Shown: positions 24,923 to 32,471 of the stretch, in pieces | Layout: every line of letters begins with the position of its first letter | How positions within the stretch are numbered: the stretch's first letter is position 1 | Source of the DNA: Sphaerochaeta globosa str. Buddy | GTDB lineage: Bacteria; Spirochaetota; Spirochaetia; Sphaerochaetales; Sphaerochaetaceae | Direction: 5' to 3' | Length of the DNA: 64,000 nt | Assembly (NCBI RefSeq): GCF_000190435.1 | Contig: NC_015152.1 | Span: forward strand, 1,680,458 to 1,744,457 | Position numbers and translations under genes: made by a program | Notes under the pieces: model-generated | Told to the model about the DNA's origin: nothing | Seen by the model: only the letters and a program-made list of their open reading frames with translations | The model's database searches: none

Positions 24923-25090
24923 CTACCAGTTCTTCACTATCGTCACCTTGGTGACTGAATTGGAAGTACCACTTGCGATAGCCTTGCTCAGCAAGGACGT
25001 TCCGAACAGGATGGCTATCAGAAGGTAGACACTAAGAAAGATGCCCGCCCCTATCAACATTGTATTACTCTTCTTAAGCTTGGACTTCAT
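24923..25090 (-). CDS. Small single-span membrane protein of the ABC operon
   Basis: 55 residues from ATG 25090 (MKSKLKKSN), a basic N-terminus followed by one hydrophobic helix (MLIGAGIFLSVYLLIAILFG) and a short polar tail. Its start overlaps the GntR gene end by 17 bases, and GGAGG lies just upstream inside that gene, so it is translated as the last gene of the operon. A role as a small accessory or regulator of the ABC transporter is possible but not shown. The longer frame upstream is only a shadow of the GntR gene. Confidence 0.6.
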   Translation of the reverse strand: MKSKLKKSNTMLIGAGIFLSVYLLIAILFGTSLLSKAIASGTSNSVTKVTIVKNW

Positions 25091-25454
25091 GTTCAGCCTC
25101 CTTGGTTTGTTTTGCATAGGTTTGCAGATCTTCCATCGTGAGGCCCAACGTCTCCATGGTGGAGAATAATGCTGGCAACTCACGCTTGATGAACTTCTCG
25201 CGGCGCTGCTTGAGCACCAGTGTTCGTGCATCCTTTGCGGTGAAATAGCCAATTCCCCGCTGGTTCTCCAGGGTGCCTTCATCTTGCAGCAAGGCATACG
25301 TCCTGATAACCGTATTAGGATTCACTTCCAACTCCATGGCCATATCGCGTACCGAGGGAATTCGCTGTCCGTCGTCCCAGACTCGATTGAGTATGAGGTC
25401 ATGGATGTACTCGGCTATTTGCAGATAGATTGGAGAGAGTGTATTAAACTGCAT
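25074..25454 (-). CDS. GntR-family (YtrA-type) transcriptional regulator
   Basis: 126 residues from ATG 25454 (MQFNTLSPIYLQ). A winged helix (~10-75) shows PIYLQIAEYIHD, RIPSVRDMAMELEVNPNTVIRTYALL and GIGYF, standard for GntR. The short C-terminal helical tail marks the YtrA type, which often controls adjacent ABC transporter genes. AGGAGG lies 12 bases upstream of 25454; the ATG at 25475 contains that AGGAGG and is rejected. It overlaps the permease gene by 11 bases. Unusually it is the third, not the first, gene of its operon. The dyad at 27144-27163 is a candidate operator. Confidence 0.85.
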   Translation of the reverse strand: MQFNTLSPIYLQIAEYIHDLILNRVWDDGQRIPSVRDMAMELEVNPNTVIRTYALLQDEGTLENQRGIGYFTAKDARTLVLKQRREKFIKRELPALFSTMETLGLTMEDLQTYAKQTKEAEHEVQA

Positions 25455-26241
25455 CTGTTGCTTGGACCTCCTCAACCCTGAAGAACGCAGTTACCATACA
25501 GAACAGTGGCAGCACTGCGTAGTACAACACATTCGAAATACCCGTAAAGACCTTGATCGAAAGCATAGAATTTTCAGGGAAATCAGGATAATTGAAGTTT
25601 AGGGTATCGAAGAAATTTACGGTTGAACCGAACTTGATCGCAAACACAAGTCTGGTGAACAATAAAGCCAAGCCACCAAATCCAAGCGCAATGACGCCAA
25701 CAGCCAACACAGTCTTTACAAAGTGGGCTTTGTGGAAGTAGGCAGCCCCCAGGATGAATACCGAGTTCCATACCCAGTATTGGGCAAGCAACATCCCCAG
25801 CTCGTTACCCTTGAACGGATTGAACAAACCTACGGGACTGCCGAAGATCAAGAGCTGAATCGGTTCGGTGACAACGCTGGTCAAGAAGAATACCAATGTC
25901 ACAGCAATCGGATAGGCAATGGTCGACACGAGGGCCTTGGAGAGGAACTTCTCCAGGTTCGTCGCAGGAAGCATCAGCCAATTATGCTGGGAATTCTTGG
26001 AGTACATATCCTCGCTGAACATCATGCTGGTAGTAATGAAACCACCGAGAAGCAAGAAGCCGGGAAACATCTCTGAGTACACTTCCATCGGAAAGGAAGC
26101 CATACCGGTATACCGTACAATCAGGCTCTGCATGGTCTCAAAACCAAAAAGCAGCAAAACAACAACCAATCCATAGATTGTATAATCTCTTTGACCCGTC
26201 TTCCATTCCCGCTTAATCAATGCAAGCAATCTATTCATCAT
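25444..26241 (-). CDS. ABC-2-type transporter permease
   Basis: 265 residues with about six hydrophobic segments: one near 22-42, one near 60-80, two central (~105-125 and 150-170), one near 175-200 and a last near 235-255. It starts MMNRLLALIKREWKTGQRDY, a cytosolic amphipathic start common in ABC-2 permeases. The start overlaps the ATPase stop by 4 bases, so the two are coupled. It would form the membrane channel of an exporter; the substrate is unknown (YtrA-type systems include cell-wall-antibiotic and lipid exporters). Confidence 0.8.
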   Translation of the reverse strand: MMNRLLALIKREWKTGQRDYTIYGLVVVLLLFGFETMQSLIVRYTGMASFPMEVYSEMFPGFLLLGGFITTSMMFSEDMYSKNSQHNWLMLPATNLEKFLSKALVSTIAYPIAVTLVFFLTSVVTEPIQLLIFGSPVGLFNPFKGNELGMLLAQYWVWNSVFILGAAYFHKAHFVKTVLAVGVIALGFGGLALLFTRLVFAIKFGSTVNFFDTLNFNYPDFPENSMLSIKVFTGISNVLYYAVLPLFCMVTAFFRVEEVQATDAV

Positions 26242-27122
26242 ACACCTCCCATGGTGCCTTTCGAGGTCTGGACCACCACATTGAACAGGGTTTCCAAATC
26301 AAGGGGCTGCCCCTCGGTTTCTTCAGTACGTTCGCTCAGTACCATCCAGCCACCGAGCACCTTCTCGGTATACATTGCTGTATCTGTTTTTGGCTCACTG
26401 GTGGTCAGGTTCAACACATACTTATCGGCTACACTGGCAACCGTGTCGTTGAAAATGACCGAACCGTCATGCAGGATAATAATCGGATCAATGAGGTTTT
26501 CCATATCACGTACCTGATGGGTTGAAATAATGAAGGTCCTATTTTCTGTCATCGCCGAAGCAACCGTTTGTCGGAACTGCCTTTTTGAGGGAATGTCCAA
26601 TCCATTGGTCGGTTCATCCAGGATGAGCAGCGATGTGTTGGAAGCAAGACCGAAGGAGAGCAGAACCTTCTTCTTCTGACCAAGTGACATCTGGTCGAGT
26701 CTCTGATTCAAATCAACTTCGAAATCCTTGCAATACACACCGAACATGGTGTGGTCGAACCGCGGATAAAACGGGCTGAGCATTGCAAGGTACTCATTTG
26801 CCTTCATCTTGGGGAGTGGAAACTCTTCGGGCAGGTAGAAAATCTCCTGCAACAACGAAGGGATTCGCTTCTGAGGATTTTGGTTGAACACCTCAATCGC
26901 TCCGCTTTGTGCAAACAACTGTCCGCACAGCAACTTCAGCAAGGTGGTTTTCCCTGCTCCGTTCTTTCCTAAAAGCCCATAGATATTTCCCCGGCGAATC
27001 TCAAGATCCAGATGGGAGAACAACTTTTTACTTTGGTATGAGAACCCAATGTCATTCATACGAACTGCCACATCCATCTCCATTGCAAGAGCTGGTGCTT
27101 CTTGTACTACTTGGCTTGCCAT
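26238..27122 (-). CDS. ABC transporter ATP-binding protein
   Basis: 294 residues. Walker A GKNGAGKT (52-59), a Q-loop region, signature MSLGQKKK (variant of LSGGQ), Walker B LLILDEPTNGLD and a switch His in FIISTHQ are present. A C-terminal ~70-residue tail is typical of ABC-2 exporters. First gene of a four-gene minus-strand operon (ATPase, permease, GntR, small membrane protein). AGGAGGCATGC precedes the ATG. A dyad upstream (27144-27163) is a candidate GntR site. Confidence 0.88.
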   Translation of the reverse strand: MASQVVQEAPALAMEMDVAVRMNDIGFSYQSKKLFSHLDLEIRRGNIYGLLGKNGAGKTTLLKLLCGQLFAQSGAIEVFNQNPQKRIPSLLQEIFYLPEEFPLPKMKANEYLAMLSPFYPRFDHTMFGVYCKDFEVDLNQRLDQMSLGQKKKVLLSFGLASNTSLLILDEPTNGLDIPSKRQFRQTVASAMTENRTFIISTHQVRDMENLIDPIIILHDGSVIFNDTVASVADKYVLNLTTSEPKTDTAMYTEKVLGGWMVLSERTEETEGQPLDLETLFNVVVQTSKGTMGGV

Positions 27123-27143
27123 GCATGCCTCCTAATTTGCTAC

Positions 27144-27163
27144 TGTACTAGCTTACTAATACA
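27144..27163 (-). promoter_or_regulatory. Candidate operator for the GntR regulator
   Basis: Inverted repeat TGTACTAG (27144-27151), 4-base centre, CTAATACA (27156-27163), arms matching 7 of 8. It lies 21 bases upstream of the first gene of the GntR-containing operon. GTAnTA...TAnTAC dyads are typical of YtrA-type GntR sites. Confidence 0.5.
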
Positions 27164-27356
27164 CCAATATTGCAATCTTGTCCAGTATCTCACTACAAAA
27201 CTTTCATATTTTTATGTTGATTTCTATCCGGCTGGAACTTTTACGATATTTCTAGACAATTGCCAAACAATCTCTAGCAAAATTAGAAATAAGCTGGTAG
27301 TATCGGTTCTTGCGCATTGGGTTCCAATGAGCAGATAAGAACATCCTTCACCTCTC

Positions 27357-27384
27357 TTGAGAGAGGGTTGGAAACACTTTATAT
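27357..27384 (+). promoter_or_regulatory. Possible promoter of the diaminobutyrate operon
   Basis: TTGAGA (27357-27362), 16-base spacer, TTATAT (27379-27384). The -35 overlaps a small dyad CCTCTC-TTGA-GAGAGG. ATG is at 27446. Confidence 0.4.
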
Positions 27385-27445
27385 GAAAGGGCTAAATAGT
27401 ACATTTAGACAAAAAAAACACCATGGTATAGAAGGAATAAGGGTA

Positions 27446-28801
27446 ATGAACGAATCTACCAACCAATTCTATCTTGATCGGCAAAATCAAACCGAATCCA
27501 ACGCACGCACCTATCCCCGCAAGTTCCCCATCGCAATCAAACAAGCAAAAGGCTCCTACCTTATCGATGTAGAGGGCAATAAATACCTCGATTTCCTCTG
27601 TGGTGCAGGCACTCTTGCCCTTGGACACAATGACGAAGAAGTCAATCAAGCAATGGTCGATCTTCTGACCAATGATTTCCCCCTCCATACCCTAGACCTC
27701 ACGACTCCCGTGAAAGATGCATTTGTTCAGACCCTTTTTTCCCTTCTGCCCGAAGAACTCAGAACCAATGGAAAAATTCAGTTCTGCAGTCCCAGCGGCA
27801 CCGATGCCGTCGATGCAGCAATTAAGCTGTGCAAGACAGCAACCGGACGAAGTAGTGTTATCGCCTTCAGCGGCGGCTACCACGGCATGGGTCATGGAGC
27901 TCTCGCCCTCACCGGCAACCTCAATGCAAAAAGCCAGGTTAATGGCCTGATGCCTGATGTTCATTTCTTCCCCTATCCCCATTCCTATCGCTGTCCCTTC
28001 GGCCTGGGTGGCGAGGCTGGTATCGATGCAGCTTGTGCAATCTTTGAGCGTACGCTCAAGGACCCTGAGAGCGGCATTACAAAACCCGCAGCAGTCATTC
28101 TGGAAACCATCCAGGGTGAAGGTGGTGTTATCCCTGCCCCGATTAAATTCCTGCAGACTGTACGCCGTGTAACCAAGGAACTGGAAATCCCGATGATCGT
28201 TGATGAAATTCAGTGTGGAATCGGTCGATCCGGAAAGTTCTTTGCTTTTGAATATGCCGATATCGTACCCGATGTCATTCTTGCCTCCAAAGCTATCGGT
28301 GGTTCACAGCCGATGAGTGTGGTTGTGTATCACAAGGACCTTGATGCTTGGCAGCCTGGTTCTCATGCAGGAACGTTCAGGGGCAACCAACTCGCCATGG
28401 CAGCAGGAACTGTTGTCATGCAACGGGTCAGCAAACCTGAGTTTTTGGCTGAAGTGATTGAAAAAGGCAAAATGATCGAAGACCACATGAAAAAACTGAT
28501 GCAGGAAGTCTCCATTATTGGTGACATCCGCAGCAAAGGTCTGATGCTCGGTATCGAATTCATCGATCCCTATGGCCAGCCCGACCACCTCGGATCCTAC
28601 CCCCAAAGCGGTGTTATTGCCGCCAAGGTACAGAAAGAGTGTTTCCTCAACCACCTTATTATGGAAAAAGGCGGAAGGTATGGCTCGGTCATGCGCTGCC
28701 TGTGCGCCCTCAACGTTACCAAGGATGATGTAAAGCTCATGCTCGATATTAGCGAGAAGGCGATCCGCAAGGTAGATGCAGATGTCAAAGCCCATCACTA
28801 A
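27446..28801 (+). CDS. dat: Diaminobutyrate--2-oxoglutarate aminotransferase
   Basis: Class III PLP aminotransferase of 451 residues from ATG 27446 (MNESTNQFYL), with GAAGGA ten bases upstream. Conserved features: FLCGAGTLALGHN near the N-terminus, CSPSGTDAVDAAIKLCK, the GGYHGMG loop, VDEIQCGIGRSG with Asp253, and PLP lysine Lys282 in ILASKAIGG. It converts L-aspartate semialdehyde and glutamate to L-2,4-diaminobutyrate. The directly overlapping next gene is a decarboxylase; that pairing is diagnostic of the Dat-Ddc route to 1,3-diaminopropane. The 43 codons open upstream lack a ribosome site. Confidence 0.85.
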   Translation: MNESTNQFYLDRQNQTESNARTYPRKFPIAIKQAKGSYLIDVEGNKYLDFLCGAGTLALGHNDEEVNQAMVDLLTNDFPLHTLDLTTPVKDAFVQTLFSLLPEELRTNGKIQFCSPSGTDAVDAAIKLCKTATGRSSVIAFSGGYHGMGHGALALTGNLNAKSQVNGLMPDVHFFPYPHSYRCPFGLGGEAGIDAACAIFERTLKDPESGITKPAAVILETIQGEGGVIPAPIKFLQTVRRVTKELEIPMIVDEIQCGIGRSGKFFAFEYADIVPDVILASKAIGGSQPMSVVVYHKDLDAWQPGSHAGTFRGNQLAMAAGTVVMQRVSKPEFLAEVIEKGKMIEDHMKKLMQEVSIIGDIRSKGLMLGIEFIDPYGQPDHLGSYPQSGVIAAKVQKECFLNHLIMEKGGRYGSVMRCLCALNVTKDDVKLMLDISEKAIRKVDADVKAHH

Positions 28802-30239
28802 GCTGCCGTACTTTCTTGGTGCTGAGTCTGAAGCAAAAGAAGCCTATCGCACCATCATCGACCAGACAGTTGAGGCTATCACGAGTTCAGTAACCGACAC
28901 CGGCGCCTATAAAGGTGCTGGTGTCGATGAGCTGCAAAGCCTCATGGGTCAGACAACCATCCTGCCACAAGCTGGGACTGGTTGGGATGCAGTGCTTGAG
29001 GAAGTGAAGAAAACCATTCTTCCCAACTTTCTTAGGACCTGGTCGACCAACTACATGGCCCACCTGCACAGCCCCGCCCTGCTTGAGTCAATTGCCAGCG
29101 AGCTCATTCTCAGTACCTTCAACCAATCGATGGATAGTTGGGACCAGTCTCCCATTGCCACCGAGGTGGAAGTTGCAGTGGTCAATGAGCTTTGCAAGCT
29201 CTACAATTTTGGAACCGATTCAGATGGAGTCTTTACTTCCGGGGGAAGCCAATCGAATCTCAGTGCCCTTACCTTGGCCCGTGATTGGTATTGCAATACT
29301 GTCCTCGGCCACGATGTAAAAAAGAAAGGCCTTCCCTCCTGCTACCAGAGGCTGAGGATCTACACCTCAGAAGTTTCACACTTCTCCATGGAGAAGAGTG
29401 CACACCTGCTGGGCCTCGGCTACGATGCAGTTCGCAAGGTTCCTGTGGATGCTCTTTGCAGAATGGATATGCATGCCCTAAAGACCATGCTTAGCGATGA
29501 TTTAAAAGAGGGTCTTTTACCCTTCTGTATCGTTGCAACCATCGGGACGACCGACTATGGCTCTATCGACCCGGTAGCACAGCTGAGGGCCTTGTGTGAT
29601 GCATACAACCTCTATTTGCATGCCGATGCAGCATACGGAAGCGGTGTCCAACTCTCCCAGACCTATCAGAGCCGTTTGGGCAACCTGGGTCTGTGTGACT
29701 CCATAACCGTGGACTTTCATAAAATGTTTCTGCTTCCCATCAGTTGTGGTGCATTGCTTATCAAAGACAAGTCTCAATTCGATGTATTTACGCTGCATGC
29801 CGATTACTTGAACCGCGAAGAGGATGAAGAGGACGGCTACACAAACCTGGTAGGCAAAAGCCTGCAGACAACCCGCCGCTTCGATGCCCTGAAGGTCTGG
29901 ATGGCCTTCCAATGCAGGGGAAAGGACGGCTTTGCCTCCATCATCGACACCTGCATCGGGAATGCCGCCTATCTTGCACAAGCTATCCTTTCAGACAACC
30001 AGTTCGAGCTGGCCATTGCACCGGAGCTTTCCAGTGTGGTGTTCCGACTTAGTGGAAGCTGTGAGAAGAACAAGCAGGTCCGCAGGGAGCTGTTGCATCA
30101 CCATCAGGTGGTGATCGGTCAGACGGTATATCAGGGACGGACGTATCTGAAGTTCACCCTGCTCAATCCGTTGGTTACCCACCAACATCTGGATGAACTG
30201 CTCTCTTTGATCAAGAAGCTGGGAAGCCAAGTACAGTAA
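28782..30239 (+). CDS. ddc: L-2,4-diaminobutyrate decarboxylase (group II PLP decarboxylase)
   Basis: About 485 residues. Group II decarboxylase motifs are complete: FNQSMDSWDQSP, VFTSGGSQSNLSAL, HADAAYGSG, and the PLP lysine in VDFHKMFLLP. It removes CO2 from 2,4-diaminobutyrate to give 1,3-diaminopropane, a precursor of norspermidine. Start: ATG 28782 has AAGG at proper distance; ATG 28776 is too close to it. It overlaps dat by 20 bases. No norspermidine synthesis gene is nearby, so the fate of diaminopropane is unknown. Glutamate or tyrosine decarboxylase activity is less likely because of the dat partner. Confidence 0.82.
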   Translation: MSKPITKLPYFLGAESEAKEAYRTIIDQTVEAITSSVTDTGAYKGAGVDELQSLMGQTTILPQAGTGWDAVLEEVKKTILPNFLRTWSTNYMAHLHSPALLESIASELILSTFNQSMDSWDQSPIATEVEVAVVNELCKLYNFGTDSDGVFTSGGSQSNLSALTLARDWYCNTVLGHDVKKKGLPSCYQRLRIYTSEVSHFSMEKSAHLLGLGYDAVRKVPVDALCRMDMHALKTMLSDDLKEGLLPFCIVATIGTTDYGSIDPVAQLRALCDAYNLYLHADAAYGSGVQLSQTYQSRLGNLGLCDSITVDFHKMFLLPISCGALLIKDKSQFDVFTLHADYLNREEDEEDGYTNLVGKSLQTTRRFDALKVWMAFQCRGKDGFASIIDTCIGNAAYLAQAILSDNQFELAIAPELSSVVFRLSGSCEKNKQVRRELLHHHQVVIGQTVYQGRTYLKFTLLNPLVTHQHLDELLSLIKKLGSQVQ

Positions 30240-30263
30240 CAGGAAATTTCATCATGAGGGTCG

Positions 30264-30292
30264 AGGGCAGATGTCTTCGGCCCTTTTCTTTT
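30264..30292 (+). terminator. Terminator of the dat-ddc operon
   Basis: AGGGC (30264-30268) pairs with GCCCT (30280-30284), followed by TTTTCTTTT. Short stem; it touches the end of the convergent DUF3307 gene. Confidence 0.55.
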
Positions 30293-30965
30293 ACCAACGA
30301 TACAAAGCAAGGTACAGCGTAAAGGTTGAAAGAATGCTTACCAGTGTTCCTACCAAGAAATACTCACAAAATGCTTGAGAGTCCGAGAGCTGTTTACTAC
30401 GGGCCAACGTTTTCGCTGCAATGATCCATCCGATTACCCCATACTCGCCGACTACCAGAAGTGCAGTAAGGAGAAGCCTTTCAAGATATCCAATTACCTT
30501 ACCCGCTCCTTGTATTCCGGAATTCTGCTGCAAGGGTCGATATTGATCAAATAGTTCCATGAACACAACCGAGACTGGCTTGGTCACACAAAGTATAAGA
30601 ACGATGATTTTAAGCAAGTGCTCCCAATCGATAGGGAGGGAGATAGAACCTTGATACAGAAGAGAAACTCCATACAAAATCGCTATATGGCAGGTTTGGT
30701 CAAGTATAAAAAGCACCGCAGTTCGGTTGGTAACTTTTCGAAGCAAATATTTCAATGAATCAATACAGGCATGCGAGACAACCAATAAAACGAACATCAA
30801 CCAGGGAGCAATAAATAGTAAGGGAACAAAAGCAATGGCATAGAGAATCGAATGTATCAGTACTTGTCCAAATTCGTGTTGTTTTTTCTGAGCAAGCTTG
30901 TCGGTTTGGAGATAGTAATCACCCAAAATGTGCATACCCAATATCATTATCATGGTTGTACTCAT
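30291..30965 (-). CDS. DUF3307 membrane protein
   Basis: 224 residues with about six hydrophobic segments. The N-terminus has the DUF3307 pattern: MHILGDYYLQTDKLAQKK, then LIHSILYAIAFVPLLF and HACIDSLKYLL, with conserved His and Asp residues in the membrane. Function is unknown. Its start overlaps the SatD-like gene end by 4 bases; DUF3307 and SatD-like genes commonly occur as such a pair, so they likely work together. Confidence 0.75.
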   Translation of the reverse strand: MSTTMIMILGMHILGDYYLQTDKLAQKKQHEFGQVLIHSILYAIAFVPLLFIAPWLMFVLLVVSHACIDSLKYLLRKVTNRTAVLFILDQTCHIAILYGVSLLYQGSISLPIDWEHLLKIIVLILCVTKPVSVVFMELFDQYRPLQQNSGIQGAGKVIGYLERLLLTALLVVGEYGVIGWIIAAKTLARSKQLSDSQAFCEYFLVGTLVSILSTFTLYLALYRW

Positions 30966-31639
30966 GAGTCTACTCCTCCTAGTACCGTCTGCAGTACTCG
31001 TTCAGTCTCTTTGCGTGTATCGAGAAAAGCAAACCAACCCATTGCCTGTACAGTAGTATTTACTTGTTGGGTACTAAGCTTCATCTCTTTGGCCACTTGG
31101 GTCTGAGAGACTCTCTCATACCCATGGCTTGACAGGTAATGCCTTGCAAGTTCCAGTTGTGTATTCTTCCACTTCGAGGCAACCTGATCCTGCAGGACCA
31201 GTACTTGATTGACCAACGTCTCCAGTTGCTCGTGACAATTCTCACCCATGCGTAAAGCCAAGGTGCGTGTATTGTAATAGTCATGGTCCTGAACTTGAGC
31301 CAACGCATACCGAGCATTCCAAAACGCAGGACCATCTGCAAGAATGCTCTGCTTTCGTTCAATAGCCGTTTCAATGCTCCCGAAACCGATACCCATACGT
31401 ATACCATTTTGGCTGGACAACGCATATCTGATACGATCGCAAATTTCCAGAATGGGTGCATCCAAAAAAAATAGTCCTTGAAAGGCATCACCTGAATTAA
31501 CCATGAGAAGGGCGGCCATATGTTCGGTATACCTGATGTTGAGGGAATTCATGGTTCCAAGCAACAACTCTTGGAGAGCTTTTCGGTCAGATGACTGCCT
31601 GGATTGTTTCAAATCTCCTACCAAAGCGTAGTATTGCAT
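30962..31639 (-). CDS. SatD-family protein
   Basis: 225 residues. Starts YALVGDLKQSR, typical of the SatD family, followed by a nucleotidyl-cyclase-like alpha/beta core (GDAFQGLFF, RMGIGFGSIE) and a C-terminal helix-turn-helix-like segment (~190-215, VSQTQVAKEMKLSTQQVNTT). SatD was named from a streptococcal acid-tolerance operon; the biochemical role is not known. Its -10 box ends six bases before the ATG, so its mRNA may have no leader. Forms an operon with the DUF3307 gene. Confidence 0.75.
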   Translation of the reverse strand: MQYYALVGDLKQSRQSSDRKALQELLLGTMNSLNIRYTEHMAALLMVNSGDAFQGLFFLDAPILEICDRIRYALSSQNGIRMGIGFGSIETAIERKQSILADGPAFWNARYALAQVQDHDYYNTRTLALRMGENCHEQLETLVNQVLVLQDQVASKWKNTQLELARHYLSSHGYERVSQTQVAKEMKLSTQQVNTTVQAMGWFAFLDTRKETERVLQTVLGGVDS

Positions 31640-31645
31640 ACCAGC

Positions 31646-31673
31646 AGTATAGCATAGTTTGCATAATAATCAA
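31646..31673 (-). promoter_or_regulatory. Promoter of the SatD-like gene, implying a leaderless mRNA
   Basis: Minus-strand TTGATT (31668-31673), 16-base spacer, TATACT (31646-31651), then six bases to the ATG at 31639. A start 7 bases after the -10 would fall on the ATG itself. The 60 bases beyond are almost pure A/T. Confidence 0.6.
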
Positions 31674-31753
31674 CTATTTTATGTTTATATTTATATTTTC
31701 TATTATTTTTTGTTGATTTATATTATATCTACACTATTCTATTGATATTTGGA

Positions 31754-32413
31754 TTACGCTCGCTTATGCACAAACATACCCAGTTTGCGATAGCTTGAAA
31801 CAAAGTCCTCATGCACCACTTTCTTGGGATCGAAACGCAACAGCTTAAACGTAATCTGGATGCAAAAGCCGATAAGAACTGCACTGAGCAGCGTGCCCCA
31901 CCCCAGTAAGCCACCCAAGAGAAAGCCCACGAAGGTAACCGTAACTTCCATAGCTGAACGGATGGTCCCTACCTTGTATTTGGTCTTGCGTGAGAGCAGA
32001 ACCATCAAGCTGTCACGGGGACCGGCCCCGAATCCTGAGGAAATGTAGAAATAGGAAGCCAGGGAGATGACAAACAAGCCCACGATCAACTGTACGACGC
32101 CCAACACAGGATTGGATAGTTCTACAAATACGCCGCTGCCAAGCAGAAGATTCATGAACAGACCGACCACAACCATGTTGCAAACCGTTCCCAATCCCAA
32201 GGGTTCCCCAAAAAGCATCACTACGATACCGATTATGAGCCCAACTAAAATGGAGACGGTTCCGATCTGCACGCCCATCACCTTTGCAAGACCTGCATGG
32301 AATACTTCCCAAGGAGCATATCCGATATGGGCTTGCATGGTAAGCACAATACCCATCGCATACAGAAACAACCCAAAGAACAAGCGAAACAGTCGAATCA
32401 CTACCGCCTTCAT
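31754..32413 (-). CDS. YitT/YczE-family integral membrane protein
   Basis: 219 residues with five hydrophobic segments and the YczE-type N-terminus: FRLFFGLFLYAMGIVLTMQAHIGYAPWEVFHAGLA split by a short loop, and later SSGFGAGPRDSLMVLLSRK. No biochemical function is established for this family. It lies 58 bases downstream of the glycosidase gene on the same strand and may be in the same transcript. Confidence 0.7.
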   Translation of the reverse strand: MKAVVIRLFRLFFGLFLYAMGIVLTMQAHIGYAPWEVFHAGLAKVMGVQIGTVSILVGLIIGIVVMLFGEPLGLGTVCNMVVVGLFMNLLLGSGVFVELSNPVLGVVQLIVGLFVISLASYFYISSGFGAGPRDSLMVLLSRKTKYKVGTIRSAMEVTVTFVGFLLGGLLGWGTLLSAVLIGFCIQITFKLLRFDPKKVVHEDFVSSYRKLGMFVHKRA

Positions 32414-32471
32414 ATGTCCGTCCTACCTTTGCGCTACCTTACCCAAAACAACGAATAAAAGATAGCTCAAT

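Noticed and set aside
25091-25297. 69-codon upstream extension of the small ABC-operon membrane protein
   Set aside because: Shadow of the GntR gene in another frame; the real start is ATG 25090.
27351-27366. CCTCTC-TTGA-GAGAGG dyad before dat as a terminator
   Set aside because: No T-run follows on either strand; it overlaps the possible -35 box and may be an operator at most.
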